64,000 nt of DNA from an uncultured Polaribacter sp. Its GTDB lineage: Bacteria > Bacteroidota > Bacteroidia > Flavobacteriales > Flavobacteriaceae. Below are positions 1 through 9,385 of this stretch, piece after piece. The DNA lies in the NCBI RefSeq assembly GCF_947497125.1, contig NZ_CANMFI010000002.1:1-64000 (forward strand), given 5' to 3'. The translations under genes were made by a program, and so were the position numbers. Positions within the stretch are counted from its first letter, which is position 1; each line of letters begins with the position of its first letter. Below the pieces are notes generated by a model. That model was not told the DNA's origin. It saw only the letters and a list, made by a program, of their open reading frames with translations, and ran no database searches.

Positions 1-299
1 ATGGCAGAAGCTTGTTCAGTGGTAATACCAACCTTTGCGGTATTGTCTACAATGGCAGAAGCTTGTTCAGTGGTAATGCCAACCTTGGCGGTATTGTCTA
101 CAATGGCAGAAGCTTGTTCAGTGGTAATGCCAACCTTGGCGGTATTGTCTACAATGGCAGAAGCTTGTTCAGTGGTAATGCCAACCTTGGCGGTATTGTC
201 TACAATGGCAGAAGCTTGTTCAGTGGTAATGCCAACCTTGGCGGTATTGTCTACAATGGCAGAAGCTTGTTCAGTGGTAATACCAACCTTGGCGGTGTT
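1..299 (-). repeat. 51-bp in-frame tandem repeat, six units visible
   Basis: Units start at 1, 52, 103, 154, 205 and 256, and the last is truncated near 299. The three units from 103 to 255 are identical, and the flanking units differ by one or a few bases. The period is a multiple of three and keeps the coding frame of the minus-strand gene. The array continues past the left edge, so total copy number is unknown. Confidence 0.95.
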
Positions 300-734
300 T
301 GCTGCTACTGCTTCTGTATCACTTGATGTATTCGCATACAACGCATACGGCACACTTAATAATTGGCTTGTACCTGTTATTGTGTAATTTGTACCCCCTG
401 TTGGGTCGGTTTCTGTTTTTATAAAGTAAGTGCCTGCACTCCAATCAATCGATGAGAATATTCCACTTACAATAGTTCCTGTACCTATTTCTAAACTTAC
501 CAATCCGTTTGTATTTGAAGTGGGGGTTTGTGTTTCCTCATAGACTGCTGTACTTCCTTGTAAAATACTTATTTGCATTCCTACCTGCTGACTGGTTACA
601 AGCGCATTAGATGCATCTCGTATGACTGCTTGATAGCTCATCTTTTCTGGTGCTTGTGCAAAACTACTTAGCGTTAGTAATAAAGCGCCTATTGTGGTGT
701 AAAAAGAAGTACGTAGTGATTTTGTAAATTTCAT
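1..734 (-). CDS. exported protein with FNYQA-type N-terminal domain and 17-residue tandem repeats (partial, 3' end outside window)
   Basis: The frame is open from ATG at 734 down to the left edge, so the C-terminus is missing. Residues 1-27 are a signal peptide ending SSFAQ. Residues ~28-140 form the domain seen again in the genes at 1502-4063 and 6356-9385 (here APEKMSYQAVIRD ... LLSVPYALYA). From ~residue 146 the protein consists of a 17-residue unit, NTAKVGITTEQASAIVD, in at least six copies. The heptad-like spacing suggests a trimeric coiled-coil stalk, as in Bacteroidota proteins that end in a tail-fibre or S74 endosialidase-chaperone domain; that end is an inference because it lies outside the window. 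The gene follows the short T9SS protein gene at 740-1213 with a 5-nt gap, so the two are probably cotranscribed. Function unknown; likely surface exposed. Confidence 0.8.
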   Translation of the reverse strand, partial: MKFTKSLRTSFYTTIGALLLTLSSFAQAPEKMSYQAVIRDASNALVTSQQVGMQISILQGSTAVYEETQTPTSNTNGLVSLEIGTGTIVSGIFSSIDWSAGTYFIKTETDPTGGTNYTITGTSQLLSVPYALYANTSSDTEAVAANTAKVGITTEQASAIVDNTAKVGITTEQASAIVDNTAKVGITTEQASAIVDNTAKVGITTEQASAIVDNTAKVGITTEQASAIVDNTAKVGITTEQASA

Positions 735-739
735 AGAAT

Positions 740-1213
740 TTAGTTTTTTATAATTTTGAAGGTTTTTAATGCTTGGTTGTTTTGTTGCACTCTAAGAATG
801 TACACACCTATCGGTAAACTTTTCATTTCTATTTTCGTCTCAAAGGTAGCTACCGTTCCTTTGTTTACTAATCGACCCAATAGATCATACATTGTATAAC
901 TTAAACCTGTTAAATTTGTATCTTTTAATGTCAGTATAATAAAATCTGTAGTTGGATTCGGATAGGTAACTGCATTGAGTGTTACTGCCGTTAATTCTGG
1001 ATTGCTTAACGTAACAAACTCGATACTCTGTTGTATCCCTTGATTTAATGAACCTGCTGCAGTAGTTGGATTTGTATATACTAATTGACCAATAGTATAA
1101 CTAACCTCGCCACCAGCCCCTGTAGCTTCACCACCAGAAACGGGTATGGTTTCTTGTGCATTCACTAATTGTGTAGCGCAGAATAGTGCCGTTATTAATA
1201 TGATTTTCTTCAT
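740..1213 (-). CDS. short T9SS type A sorting-domain protein (157 aa)
   Basis: Residues 1-19 are a signal peptide (MKKIILITALF...NAQ). Residues ~20-70 are a glycine-rich region (VSGGEATGAGGEVSYTIGQL) that resembles the paralogue at 9399-9872. Residues ~85-157 are a type A C-terminal sorting domain: YPNPTTDFI, then YDLLGRLV, then GVYILRV and the basic end KTFKIIKN. Proteins with this tail are exported by the type IX system and anchored to the surface or released. The body is very short, so it may be a small structural or partner protein; its function is unknown. It sits 5 nt upstream of the repeat-bearing gene at 1-734 and has a well-formed promoter at 1244-1272. Confidence 0.85.
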   Translation of the reverse strand: MKKIILITALFCATQLVNAQETIPVSGGEATGAGGEVSYTIGQLVYTNPTTAAGSLNQGIQQSIEFVTLSNPELTAVTLNAVTYPNPTTDFIILTLKDTNLTGLSYTMYDLLGRLVNKGTVATFETKIEMKSLPIGVYILRVQQNNQALKTFKIIKN

Positions 1214-1243
1214 TTTTAATACAAAAAAAAGTTTTTTTTAAAA

Positions 1244-1272
1244 CAAATATAAGTTAAAAAAAAACATTACAA
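1244..1272 (-). promoter_or_regulatory. Bacteroidota sigma-A type promoter for the 740-1213 gene
   Basis: Reading the minus strand, TTG (1272-1270) is followed by an 18-nt spacer and TATATTTG (1251-1244), which fits the Bacteroidota consensus TTG-N17-21-TAnnTTTG. Transcription would start near 1237, giving a leader of ~24 nt before the ATG at 1213. It begins just past the stop codon of the HTH gene. Confidence 0.65.
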
Positions 1273-1275
1273 AAC

Positions 1276-1470
1276 TCAAGCCACTAGACGTGAGTTGTTA
1301 TAAACATCCTCTTTTCGATACAGTACCCTACTTCCAATCTTTAAAGGAATTAGAATCCCTTCTCGTCTCCAATTGTTTAGTGTTTGGACTGTTACACTCA
1401 AAACTTTTGAAACTTCGTCTCGGGTCATGTATTGGGTATCCTCACCACTAATTGATAAGTGGTATTTCAA
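1276..1470 (-). CDS. excisionase/MerR-like helix-turn-helix protein (64 aa), possibly 5'-truncated
   Basis: The core (from ~residue 15: MTRDEVSKVLSVTVQTL, then NNWRREGILIPLKIG and SRVLYRKEDV) is a complete small HTH_17/excisionase-type DNA-binding domain as found in many Bacteroidota mobile-element and orphan regulators. The first codon of this reading is TTG at 1470. No ATG gives a longer protein, and the frame stays open upstream into the 3' end of the neighbouring gene, so the original N-terminus may have been lost by rearrangement. A clear fragment of a second copy lies at 9999-10082. No recombinase gene is nearby. The DNA target is unknown. Confidence 0.6.
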   Translation of the reverse strand: MKYHLSISGEDTQYMTRDEVSKVLSVTVQTLNNWRREGILIPLKIGSRVLYRKEDVYNNSRLVA

Positions 1471-1501
1471 TGAATATTTTTGAATACTTAATAATTCAGT
1501 T

Positions 1502-4063
1502 TTAAAAAGCTCTTATAGCCCTTATATATCTATGATTATCACGATTTATATTATAATTATAGTTATCACCTATTTGACGACCACAATCAGACGTAAATAA
1601 TATACCAAAAAAATCACCCCATTCATTATTAAAGGAAGAGCTGGGGTATCTTACAATGCATCCCTCAGTTGGGAAATTTCCTAAACCATTTTTTCTAAGA
1701 TTTTGGAACATTAAGTTTAGCTCATCTTTAGATGGAAGAAACCAATCATCATAACCATTTAAGACCAGATTATCACAAATATAGGCTACATTAGACGTTG
1801 TGTTACAAGCTGATATTATGTTCGTTGTATTCTGTGCCCCAGAACCAATAATTGTATCAGTCTCAAAAAAAGTCCCAGATGGACATTGGTTGTTTCTAGA
1901 TTCATCTGTGATTTGCTGGTCAATATCTGCTGATATCAACCCATGTTCTCCTGTGTCGTCCAAATAAAATATAATTCCTCCTGCATAGTTTTGGCCGATA
2001 TATAATGCATTAGGCACAGCTGAATTTACTACTATTTCTTCACCATATGTTGTCCCAATACCATTGGTAACGTATGCTCTAATATAATAAGTTAAGTTGG
2101 ACAACAAATTTGTTGTAGAAGAGTTAAAACTATCAATACCATTACCTTCATTAGTGACATCATTCTCTATTGTAGGATTTGGAGAGACACTCCAACAAAT
2201 ACCTTTGGCTGTTATTGGACACCCTCCATCACTTATAATGGTACCTCCAGAAGTAAAACTATTTTCAGTAATTACTGAAGCTGAATTTGTAGAGATTGAT
2301 GGAAGCAAACCAGTACTAATAGTGTATTGAGCTCCGTATCCTGTTCCATTTTCATTGGTAGCATAAGCTCTGACATAAAAAACCACACCACAACCACTAA
2401 GCTCTGTGAGCGTACTCGTAAAAAAACCAAGTCCAGAACCTTCATTGGTGTGGCTGTCATTAACTGTAGGGTTCTCTGATAAAGACCAACAAACCCCTTT
2501 AGCAACTAAATCAGAACCGCCATTTTGACTCACATAACCCCCACTTGAAGCTGTTGTTGGAGTTAACATATTATTAGAAGAACTTGTTCCTACAGTTGGA
2601 ATCGTTGAATTAGGTGGTAAAACAGCATTATTCACAATAGTTTTTTGGTTACCATAGGAAGTACCTACACTGTTGGTAGCATAAGCTCTAATGTAATAAG
2701 TGTTATTTGTTAAAAGTTCATCGATAAAAGAATTAAACAACCCTGAGCCACTACCATCTTCAGTTTTATTATTCAGTATCGTGGGGTTAGTTGTTGTAGA
2801 CCAACAAACTCCTCTAGATGTAATTGCAGCACCACCATCATCAGTAATATTTCCTCCTGAGTTAACACTTGTTGTGGTCAATCCGTTAGGACTTAATGTT
2901 GATAGTATAGGCAGAGTATATGACAAGGTTCTGAATTGAATTTGATTTCCATAATTAGTCCCAAATGAGTTTGTAGCGTAACTTCTAACAAAATAAATCG
3001 TATCTGAATCTAAAGATGAAAAACTCATAGAAAAACTGCCTAAACCTGTTCCTGATTCTATACTAGAATCTGAGATAGTCGGATTGGGTGACTTACTCCA
3101 GCAAACACCTCTATTTGTAATGGTACTACCTCCATCAGAAATTATATTTCCTCCCGATTTTGCTGAGGTAAAAGATATTTCTGATACAGACATAGTAGTT
3201 AATTCTGGAATAGTTAAATTAGAAGAAGTTGTAAAAGAAGTAATCTCTCCTAAACCAGTACCATAAATTGTTGTCGCGTAACTTCTAACAAAATACGAAG
3301 TATTTGGTCGTAAATTTGAAAGTCCTATAGTATAACCCCCTGTTTCCTGATTGTTAGGAGCTATTCCTTGAGAAGTCATTGCTGAAGGCGGTGAGATTGT
3401 GTCTACATAAAACCCTTTTGACAATACAATTTGACCACCTGTATCAGATAAAGAACTTTCTACGGTTACCGTGTTGAAAGAAATATTAGAAAGAACAGAA
3501 GATCCCAAAACTGGAACTATAGCTTGTGGTATTAATAATGAATCAACATATGCTTTAGTTGCAGCATCTTTTGCATCCGTAGGGTCTGCCACATTTTTAA
3601 TCTGTTGGTTATTCGCAGAATTACCCTCTGCCAACACAGACTCTAAAGTAGGAGTTATTGCTGTTCCATTGCCACTATTGGCTGCATACAAGGCATATGG
3701 CACGCTTAACAACTGAGTGGTACCCATCGCTACATAACCACTGCCAGTATTCAATTCTATACCTAAATAATAATTACCCAAAGACCAATCTAAATCAGAA
3801 AAAGCACCTGTTCTGGCTGTTCCTTGACCGATAACTAGGTTTACTTGACCCAAATCATCAGTTGGTACATAGTGCGTTTCTGTAAAAATTGGCACTGCTG
3901 TTTGTGAACCCTGAATAACATTAAACTTAAAATACACATTGGTATTTATTATTAATTCTCCTGCACTATTTCTTACTGTTGCCTGGTAATTAAAACCCTG
4001 TGGCGCTTGGGCGAAAGTTACAATTGTAAAAACTAACGCTAAAAATATAACTATCTTTTTCAT
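1502..4063 (-). CDS. exported multi-module protein: FNYQA N-domain, about five 'GVCWS' modules, DUF1566-like end (853 aa)
   Basis: The start is set at 4063 (MKKIVIFLALVFTIVTFAQ), because the signal peptide begins there; an in-frame start at 4138 only reads through the 3' remnant of an upstream gene. Residues ~20-190 are the FNYQA-type N-domain, ending LLSVPYALYA and a short linker (NQQIKNVADPTDAKDAATKAY). Residues ~195-688 hold about five Ig/FN3-like modules of ~95 residues, each with GVCWS, a G.G.G..F turn and YYIRAYATN..GT.YG. Residues ~685-853 resemble the DUF1566/FISUMP fold (GGIIFYLDDTGEHGLI; DDWFLPSKDELNLM). No T9SS tail is seen, so the route to the surface is unclear. The first ~170 codons are nearly identical to the gene at 6356-9385, and everything after differs. 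Confidence 0.82.
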   Translation of the reverse strand: MKKIVIFLALVFTIVTFAQAPQGFNYQATVRNSAGELIINTNVYFKFNVIQGSQTAVPIFTETHYVPTDDLGQVNLVIGQGTARTGAFSDLDWSLGNYYLGIELNTGSGYVAMGTTQLLSVPYALYAANSGNGTAITPTLESVLAEGNSANNQQIKNVADPTDAKDAATKAYVDSLLIPQAIVPVLGSSVLSNISFNTVTVESSLSDTGGQIVLSKGFYVDTISPPSAMTSQGIAPNNQETGGYTIGLSNLRPNTSYFVRSYATTIYGTGLGEITSFTTSSNLTIPELTTMSVSEISFTSAKSGGNIISDGGSTITNRGVCWSKSPNPTISDSSIESGTGLGSFSMSFSSLDSDTIYFVRSYATNSFGTNYGNQIQFRTLSYTLPILSTLSPNGLTTTSVNSGGNITDDGGAAITSRGVCWSTTTNPTILNNKTEDGSGSGLFNSFIDELLTNNTYYIRAYATNSVGTSYGNQKTIVNNAVLPPNSTIPTVGTSSSNNMLTPTTASSGGYVSQNGGSDLVAKGVCWSLSENPTVNDSHTNEGSGLGFFTSTLTELSGCGVVFYVRAYATNENGTGYGAQYTISTGLLPSISTNSASVITENSFTSGGTIISDGGCPITAKGICWSVSPNPTIENDVTNEGNGIDSFNSSTTNLLSNLTYYIRAYVTNGIGTTYGEEIVVNSAVPNALYIGQNYAGGIIFYLDDTGEHGLISADIDQQITDESRNNQCPSGTFFETDTIIGSGAQNTTNIISACNTTSNVAYICDNLVLNGYDDWFLPSKDELNLMFQNLRKNGLGNFPTEGCIVRYPSSSFNNEWGDFFGILFTSDCGRQIGDNYNYNINRDNHRYIRAIRAF

Positions 4064-4208
4064 TGGGGGATCTCTTTTACTTCTTAATAATTTTATAAGT
4101 ATTTGTTTGTTTTGAATCTTTTGTAGTACTTCTAACAAAATAAATAACCTTTGTAAGGTTTATTATACTGATTGGATTATGTTTTTGATGCATTCTTTTT
4201 AGAATTAA
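3546..4208 (-). repeat. ~660-bp direct repeat, copy A
   Basis: This block is nearly identical to 8868-9530 at a constant offset of 5322 bp (stop codons at 4077 and 9399, start codons at 4063 and 9385). It covers the last ~43 codons of a short T9SS gene, the 13-nt gap and the first ~170 codons of the following long gene. Similarity ends sharply on both sides: at ~4208 the T9SS gene is cut off, and at ~3546 the two long genes diverge. Confidence 0.9.
4077..4208 (-). pseudogene. 3' remnant of a short T9SS type A protein gene
   Basis: The last ~43 codons of the 9399-9872 gene are recognisable here in the same frame, ending TNTYKIIKK and a stop at 4077. The rest of the gene is absent; the sequence beyond ~4208 is the spacer to the OmpA gene. 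Conserved sorting-domain glycines are altered (KGIYFV has become KVIYFV), which fits loss of selection. It sits 13 nt before the start at 4063, exactly as the intact copy does at its own locus. Confidence 0.85.
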
Positions 4209-4227
4209 AACACTTTATTTACAATAC

Positions 4228-6330
4228 TCATTTAATTAATTTAATTTCAACACGTCTGTTTTTAGATCGACCTGCTTTTGAAGTATTACTTGCAATTGGC
4301 TTTCTTTCACCAAAACCAGTTGCTATTAACCTACTCGAAGAAACTCCTTTCTCAACTAAATAATCCTTTACAACAGTAGCTCTAAATTCAGATAGTTTTT
4401 GATTAGAGATTTCTTTACCAATACTATCTGTGTGTGCTTCTATTGAAAATTTAGTGTTAGGATACTTTCTTAAAATTTTAACAATTTCATTTAAAACACC
4501 CATAGAAACAACTTTAATAGTCGATTTACCAGAATCGAATAAAATGTTTTTTTCAAAAACATTTAATTTTTTTTGTATTTCCGTTGTTGGTATTATTATT
4601 GGTTCTTCTGGACATCCATTGTTTGCTTTTGCTCCTGGTACATCAATGCATTTATCATCTTTATCAAAAATACCATCATTATCACTGTCTTTCCAAGGAC
4701 AACCGCTATTTTCTATGAAACCAAAAACCTCAGGACATACATCTTCATTATTTAAAACCCCATCTTGGTCTTTATCTCCCCAAGGACAACCATTATTTTC
4801 AATAGCTCCTTGTTTCTCTGGGCATTCATCTTCATTATCTAAAATGTTATCTTGATCTTTGTCTCCCCATGGGCAACCATTATTTTCAATAGGCCCAGCT
4901 AATCGAGGGTTACAATCTAGCTTATCGATAACACCATCACCATCTTTATCTTTTATTTTACCCTGGTAAACAGGTATTTTTAAACCTGCATATACATCAA
5001 CTCCTTTAATATTATTTGATGTTAATGCTGTAAGCACAGAACCTGAGCCTACATACAACGGTCCCATTCTTAAACCAGCTCCTGCTTTAAACCCGCTATT
5101 TTCAATAATACTTAAAGGCAAATAAAAACTAAGCCATTTACTTTCAAAACGTGGAGTTAACGTAGCAATATTAGAAATACGACTTGCATTTTCTTTACCT
5201 TTAGAAATAAGCGAAATATCAGTATTTAAATTAACGTATAAATTATTTGTAAAACTCCAATCTGCATTTAAATGAAGTGCAGTTGGTAAATTTGCTGTAA
5301 TACCCTGCGAAGTTTTTTCTAGAGTGTAAAAAGTACTTAAAATATCGTCAATATCATCAGCATTATTAAAATCATCTTCGTTTATACCTATGCTTGAAAT
5401 ATTGTAAGTATCTAAAAATCCTTTATTATAATTAATACTCCCTATGTCTGTGATAGATAAACCTATTTTTAATTTATATTTGTTTATATGCTTTAGAGTA
5501 AATAACTCTTCTTTTACATTTGCTATAGTATCTAATGCGAAGTTTGGTCTCCACTCATAAACAAACCCTAAATCTCCTCCAAGACCTTTAGCATCAGGAA
5601 GTTCGTAATTATAATTATTTTTATCAAAATCATCAAAACGTCCGTAAGTAATTTTACCATTAGAAGAAATAATACCTGTTGTTTGTCCGCCTCCTAAATT
5701 TGTTCCATCTTCATCATAATTAACTGTTATGTTTTTACCTACAGCGAAGGCAGAAGCTCCACCTCGAAGGTACTTTAAAGTAAGCCCTCCTTTTAAAAAG
5801 TGCTCGTTATTATTAAGTAAAACTCTAGCGTATGTAACACCAAATTCTGCCCAAGCTTGAGTAAACATACCAAAGTCACCTTCGTTTATATTAAAATCAC
5901 TTGTTGTATCATCATCTAAATCATCAACTATAGTTCCATTAATTTCATTAATATTTACCATAGATCTTACTCTGGTAAAAATGGCTATAGAACTGTTTTT
6001 ATTTAAATTAAACATAAATGCTGGTCCCATAACATCTATATTTATAATGGCATTATTATCTATTGAAGGAGTTTTTTTTGCATCTAAATCAAAATCATAA
6101 TCTTCTTTAGAAGCATCTAAAAGATTTACACCATAATAATCATTTGAAAAAAAACCACTAAGACCACTTAAATGAATATCGGTTTTAAAACGAGAATCTG
6201 TAATATTAGCAGGGTTAGATATAACGCTATTTACACCACTATAATTATCTGTTAAAAAACCAAGATAAGACTGGGCTTGTAAATAAAATGAGTTTGTAAA
6301 AAGAATGAATAAAATTACTGTTTTTTTCAT
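4228..6330 (-). CDS. OmpA family outer membrane protein with DUF5723-like beta-barrel and thrombospondin type 3 repeats (700 aa)
   Basis: Residues 1-19 are a signal peptide (MKKTVILFILF...LQAQ). Residues ~20-455 look like a DUF5723-type outer membrane barrel (YLGFLTDNYSGVNSVISNPA; VNINTDISLISKG-like strands). Residues ~460-570 carry calcium-binding thrombospondin type 3 repeats (DKDGDGVIDKLDCNP, DKDQDNILDNEDECP, DKDQDGVLNNEDVCP, DSDNDGIFDKDDKC). Residues ~590-700 are a peptidoglycan-binding OmpA domain (ILFDSGKSTIK, IEAHTDSIG, NQKLSEFRA, GFGERKP, NRRVEI). It probably links the outer membrane to the wall. It starts 25 nt after the stop of the gene at 6356-9385, so it may be cotranscribed with it. 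The DUF5723 assignment is less certain than the OmpA end. Confidence 0.85.
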   Translation of the reverse strand: MKKTVILFILFTNSFYLQAQSYLGFLTDNYSGVNSVISNPANITDSRFKTDIHLSGLSGFFSNDYYGVNLLDASKEDYDFDLDAKKTPSIDNNAIINIDVMGPAFMFNLNKNSSIAIFTRVRSMVNINEINGTIVDDLDDDTTSDFNINEGDFGMFTQAWAEFGVTYARVLLNNNEHFLKGGLTLKYLRGGASAFAVGKNITVNYDEDGTNLGGGQTTGIISSNGKITYGRFDDFDKNNYNYELPDAKGLGGDLGFVYEWRPNFALDTIANVKEELFTLKHINKYKLKIGLSITDIGSINYNKGFLDTYNISSIGINEDDFNNADDIDDILSTFYTLEKTSQGITANLPTALHLNADWSFTNNLYVNLNTDISLISKGKENASRISNIATLTPRFESKWLSFYLPLSIIENSGFKAGAGLRMGPLYVGSGSVLTALTSNNIKGVDVYAGLKIPVYQGKIKDKDGDGVIDKLDCNPRLAGPIENNGCPWGDKDQDNILDNEDECPEKQGAIENNGCPWGDKDQDGVLNNEDVCPEVFGFIENSGCPWKDSDNDGIFDKDDKCIDVPGAKANNGCPEEPIIIPTTEIQKKLNVFEKNILFDSGKSTIKVVSMGVLNEIVKILRKYPNTKFSIEAHTDSIGKEISNQKLSEFRATVVKDYLVEKGVSSSRLIATGFGERKPIASNTSKAGRSKNRRVEIKLIK

Positions 6331-6355
6331 AATAAAGGTTTTTTATAAGTGGAGT

Positions 6356-9300
6356 TTATTGCGGTGTTGTAAAACTCATTTCGTTACCATAATAAATACC
6401 GTTACAATCTTCTGCATAAGCTCTGTAATAATAAGTTGTATTAGCTAAAAGTCCAAACACATAAGCATCAAAAGTATCATTACCATAACCATTATCAGAA
6501 AAAGCATCTGTAACAGTTGGGTTTTGAGAAGTACTCCAACACACTCCTTTACGCTGCATAATACTACCTTGTGGAGACACAATACTACCCCCTGTAGTAG
6601 CTGTAGTTTGTGTAACAGCTATAGCTTGTGTTGTAGTAATTGTAGGAACCTGTATTTTAGTACTATCTTGGAAACAATAATTATTATTGGCATTATTATC
6701 TATTCTTACTGTGCCAAAATTGCACTTATAACCATTATTACTGTAAACAAAAAGATTACAATTATTAATGCTTGACACATCTAACAATCTATTATTTCTA
6801 ATAGAAAGTTGTCCAAATATTTTAGTAAGGCTTGGTATGTTTAAGGTTGTTAAACTTTTATTAGATTCTATTTCAAAAGAAGAATTGCTACCCAAATTAC
6901 CATTACCTACCATTTCTAATTCAGGAAAATCAATCTTGGTAAGAGATTCGTTATCACCACTTCTTATATAAAGTTGATTGATAGTTTTTAAACTTGGAAA
7001 TTTTAAATTGGTAATTGAATTTTCAGTGATAGTAAGACGATTGATAGATTCTAATGATGCAAAATCTAAACTAGATAGATTCTCTAAAGATAAACGAATA
7101 AAATTCCCCAAAGTTACATTTGGAAAACTAAGTTCTGTTAAACTTTCTGAATCTCTAATATTAAGATAATCTATTTCTTGTACATTGGTAGTAGTAAAAG
7201 ATTCTAAATTTTGATTATTATAAATATTAGTGTTTAGTAATTTTATATCTGGTGAAAAAATAGTTTTCAAAGCACTGTTAGAATCGCAGTTTATATCTAA
7301 TCTATTGTTATTACCACCATATATATGAATAGAATTTAAACCTATTTGACGACTAGCTGAAATGTTTAGTTGATTTGAATTGTTAACGTGCATGTAAACA
7401 TACACACTTTTAATATTGTTAGAATTTACAGTATTTTCTGTTAAGTTTAAACGTCTAAAGTTTTCGCTTTTTAAATGTAAACGTGTAATTTTAGAAAAGG
7501 TAGAACTACCCGATTCATATGATGTACTTGTAAAATTATACACCTCTGCAATATTAGGGTCTGTGTAGCTAACTTCTACTTGGTCTCCGTATACCACATT
7601 ATCATTGATGGTTTTTGCAAAAGCCCTAACATAATACGTAGTATTTGGGCTTAACCCAGTTGCATTTAATAGAAAACTTGGTGTTGCACTTGCCCACCAA
7701 TCTGTACCTGAGTTGTTTTCTATAATATTAGCATCGTCTATTGTAGGTGCAACGCTTGTACTGTAACAAACCCCAACTAAGCTAATGTTTTGTATGTTTT
7801 CTGTTACTACTTTTGCTCCATAGGTCATTGCGTTACCAAAAAGCTCTAACTCATCGTTGTTTTGTAGCGTAACATCTATACTATTGCACTGTGTAAGGGT
7901 TAGTACCATAGTATCTACCACTGTTTGTGGCTCTGTACAATCGGTATTTGTTGTGCTTAGCGTAAGTGTAACACTGCCAGAGGCAACATCTGCGTTTGAG
8001 GCAACATAGGTTGGTGAGGTTGTAGTAGCATCATTAAAAGTACCTGTTCCACTGGTTGTCCAAGCTAAGCTTGTAAAGTTTGCTGCTGATGCGTTTTGTA
8101 GGGTATAACTATTGCCTGCACAAACAGAAAAATCTGCCCCAGCAACTGCAGTTGGATAACATGTAGAGCAATCTATAACAGTAATAGATCCTGTTTTAGC
8201 ATCTGGTGCACACGCAGAAGAATTGGTTTGTACAGTAAAATCGAAACGGCTACCAGAAGCCAAACTTATAGGCGGGGTACCAGAGATTATAATTTTGTTT
8301 TCTACAACATTTGCACTTACTCCCTCTGGCAATCCTACCACTGTAGCATTTGGAGATTTACCTTCTATAACAAAAGCTATCGGTGTAATAGGTTCTCCTA
8401 AACAAGAGGTTTGATTAAGCTCTCCTTCATCTAAAACAAGAGAAGATTTAGGGGCAACTATTAAGGTACCTGAAGCTATGGTATTTACATTGGTATCTTG
8501 TGTGGGTACAGTTACTGTATAATTAAATGTAGTTTGTGTGCTAACATCTTGGTTAGCCTCTCCTGAGATTGTTAAAATACCATTTACTAACGTATGGCCA
8601 ATTCCACTTGGCAGTCCTGTAACCGCTATTTCTGTGGTGTTAACATTTATTGCGTATTGAATGGTTTGTATGCTTTCAAACTCACATACTATCTGAGTAT
8701 CTGTACCAGAATCTGAAACCAGAGTTAATACATCATCATTTAATTGAGAAAATATAGGCTCCCAAATGTTACCGTCCCAGACCCATGAAATAAAATCACC
8801 TAATGCTAGACCCTCTGGAAAAAGATCATTTATAGAATTTACTGTTAAAGAACCAAAATTATCCTCTATATAAGCTTTTGTAACTACATCTTGGGCATCT
8901 GTTGGGTCTGCTACATTTTTAATCTGTTGGTTATTCGCAGAATTACTCTCTGCCAACACAGACTCTAAAGTAGGAGTTGTTGCTATTCCATTACCACTAT
9001 TGGCTGCATACAAGGCATAAGGCACGCTTAAAAGCTGTGTGGTACCCATAGCTACATAACCACTGCCAGTATTCAATTCTATACCTAAATAATAATTACC
9101 CAAAGACCAATCTAAATCAGAAAAAGCCCCTGTTGTTGCTGTTCCTTGACCGATAACTAAGTTTACTTGACCTAAATCATCAGTTGGCACATAGTGCGTT
9201 TCTGTAAAAATTGGCACTGCTGTTTGTGAACCCTGTATCACATTAAACTTAAAATACACATTGGTATTTATTATTAATTCTCCTGAACTATTTCTTACTG

Positions 9301-9385
9301 TTGCCTGGTAATTAAAACCCTGTGGCGCTTGGGCGAAAGTTGTAATTGTAAAAACTAACGCTAAAAATATAACTATCTTTTTCAT
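6356..9385 (-). CDS. exported multi-module protein: FNYQA N-domain, PKD/Ig-like and leucine-rich-like modules (1009 aa)
   Basis: The start is set at 9385 (MKKIVIFLALVFTITTFAQ); an in-frame start at 9460 overlaps the upstream T9SS gene and would bury the signal peptide. Residues ~20-170 are nearly identical to the gene at 1502-4063. Next come Ig/PKD-like stretches (residues ~250-540, including CSTCYPTAVAGADFSVCAG), one GVCYS module, then residues ~630-900 with regularly spaced L..L.I....L.I.FP.L segments like a leucine-rich or receptor-L fold (LTELSFPNVTLGNFIRLSL). It ends with a GVCWS module and TYYYRAYAEDCNG. No T9SS tail is present. It follows the short T9SS gene by 13 nt and precedes the OmpA gene. 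Possibly a surface adhesin or recognition protein. Confidence 0.82.
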   Translation of the reverse strand: MKKIVIFLALVFTITTFAQAPQGFNYQATVRNSSGELIINTNVYFKFNVIQGSQTAVPIFTETHYVPTDDLGQVNLVIGQGTATTGAFSDLDWSLGNYYLGIELNTGSGYVAMGTTQLLSVPYALYAANSGNGIATTPTLESVLAESNSANNQQIKNVADPTDAQDVVTKAYIEDNFGSLTVNSINDLFPEGLALGDFISWVWDGNIWEPIFSQLNDDVLTLVSDSGTDTQIVCEFESIQTIQYAINVNTTEIAVTGLPSGIGHTLVNGILTISGEANQDVSTQTTFNYTVTVPTQDTNVNTIASGTLIVAPKSSLVLDEGELNQTSCLGEPITPIAFVIEGKSPNATVVGLPEGVSANVVENKIIISGTPPISLASGSRFDFTVQTNSSACAPDAKTGSITVIDCSTCYPTAVAGADFSVCAGNSYTLQNASAANFTSLAWTTSGTGTFNDATTTSPTYVASNADVASGSVTLTLSTTNTDCTEPQTVVDTMVLTLTQCNSIDVTLQNNDELELFGNAMTYGAKVVTENIQNISLVGVCYSTSVAPTIDDANIIENNSGTDWWASATPSFLLNATGLSPNTTYYVRAFAKTINDNVVYGDQVEVSYTDPNIAEVYNFTSTSYESGSSTFSKITRLHLKSENFRRLNLTENTVNSNNIKSVYVYMHVNNSNQLNISASRQIGLNSIHIYGGNNNRLDINCDSNSALKTIFSPDIKLLNTNIYNNQNLESFTTTNVQEIDYLNIRDSESLTELSFPNVTLGNFIRLSLENLSSLDFASLESINRLTITENSITNLKFPSLKTINQLYIRSGDNESLTKIDFPELEMVGNGNLGSNSSFEIESNKSLTTLNIPSLTKIFGQLSIRNNRLLDVSSINNCNLFVYSNNGYKCNFGTVRIDNNANNNYCFQDSTKIQVPTITTTQAIAVTQTTATTGGSIVSPQGSIMQRKGVCWSTSQNPTVTDAFSDNGYGNDTFDAYVFGLLANTTYYYRAYAEDCNGIYYGNEMSFTTPQ

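Noticed and set aside
1..299. Possible CRISPR-like array
   Set aside because: Units follow one another without spacers, have a multiple-of-three period and encode a regular protein repeat.
1..387. Plus-strand open frames of 128 and 104 codons across the repeat array
   Set aside because: They are antisense images of the 51-bp in-frame repeat. The minus strand has a signal peptide, a known domain type and an upstream partner gene.
4064..4138. N-terminal extension of the 1502-4063 gene to an upstream ATG
   Set aside because: The added 25 codons read the 3' remnant of the short T9SS gene in another frame and would bury the signal peptide. The same holds for 9386-9460 at the paralogue.
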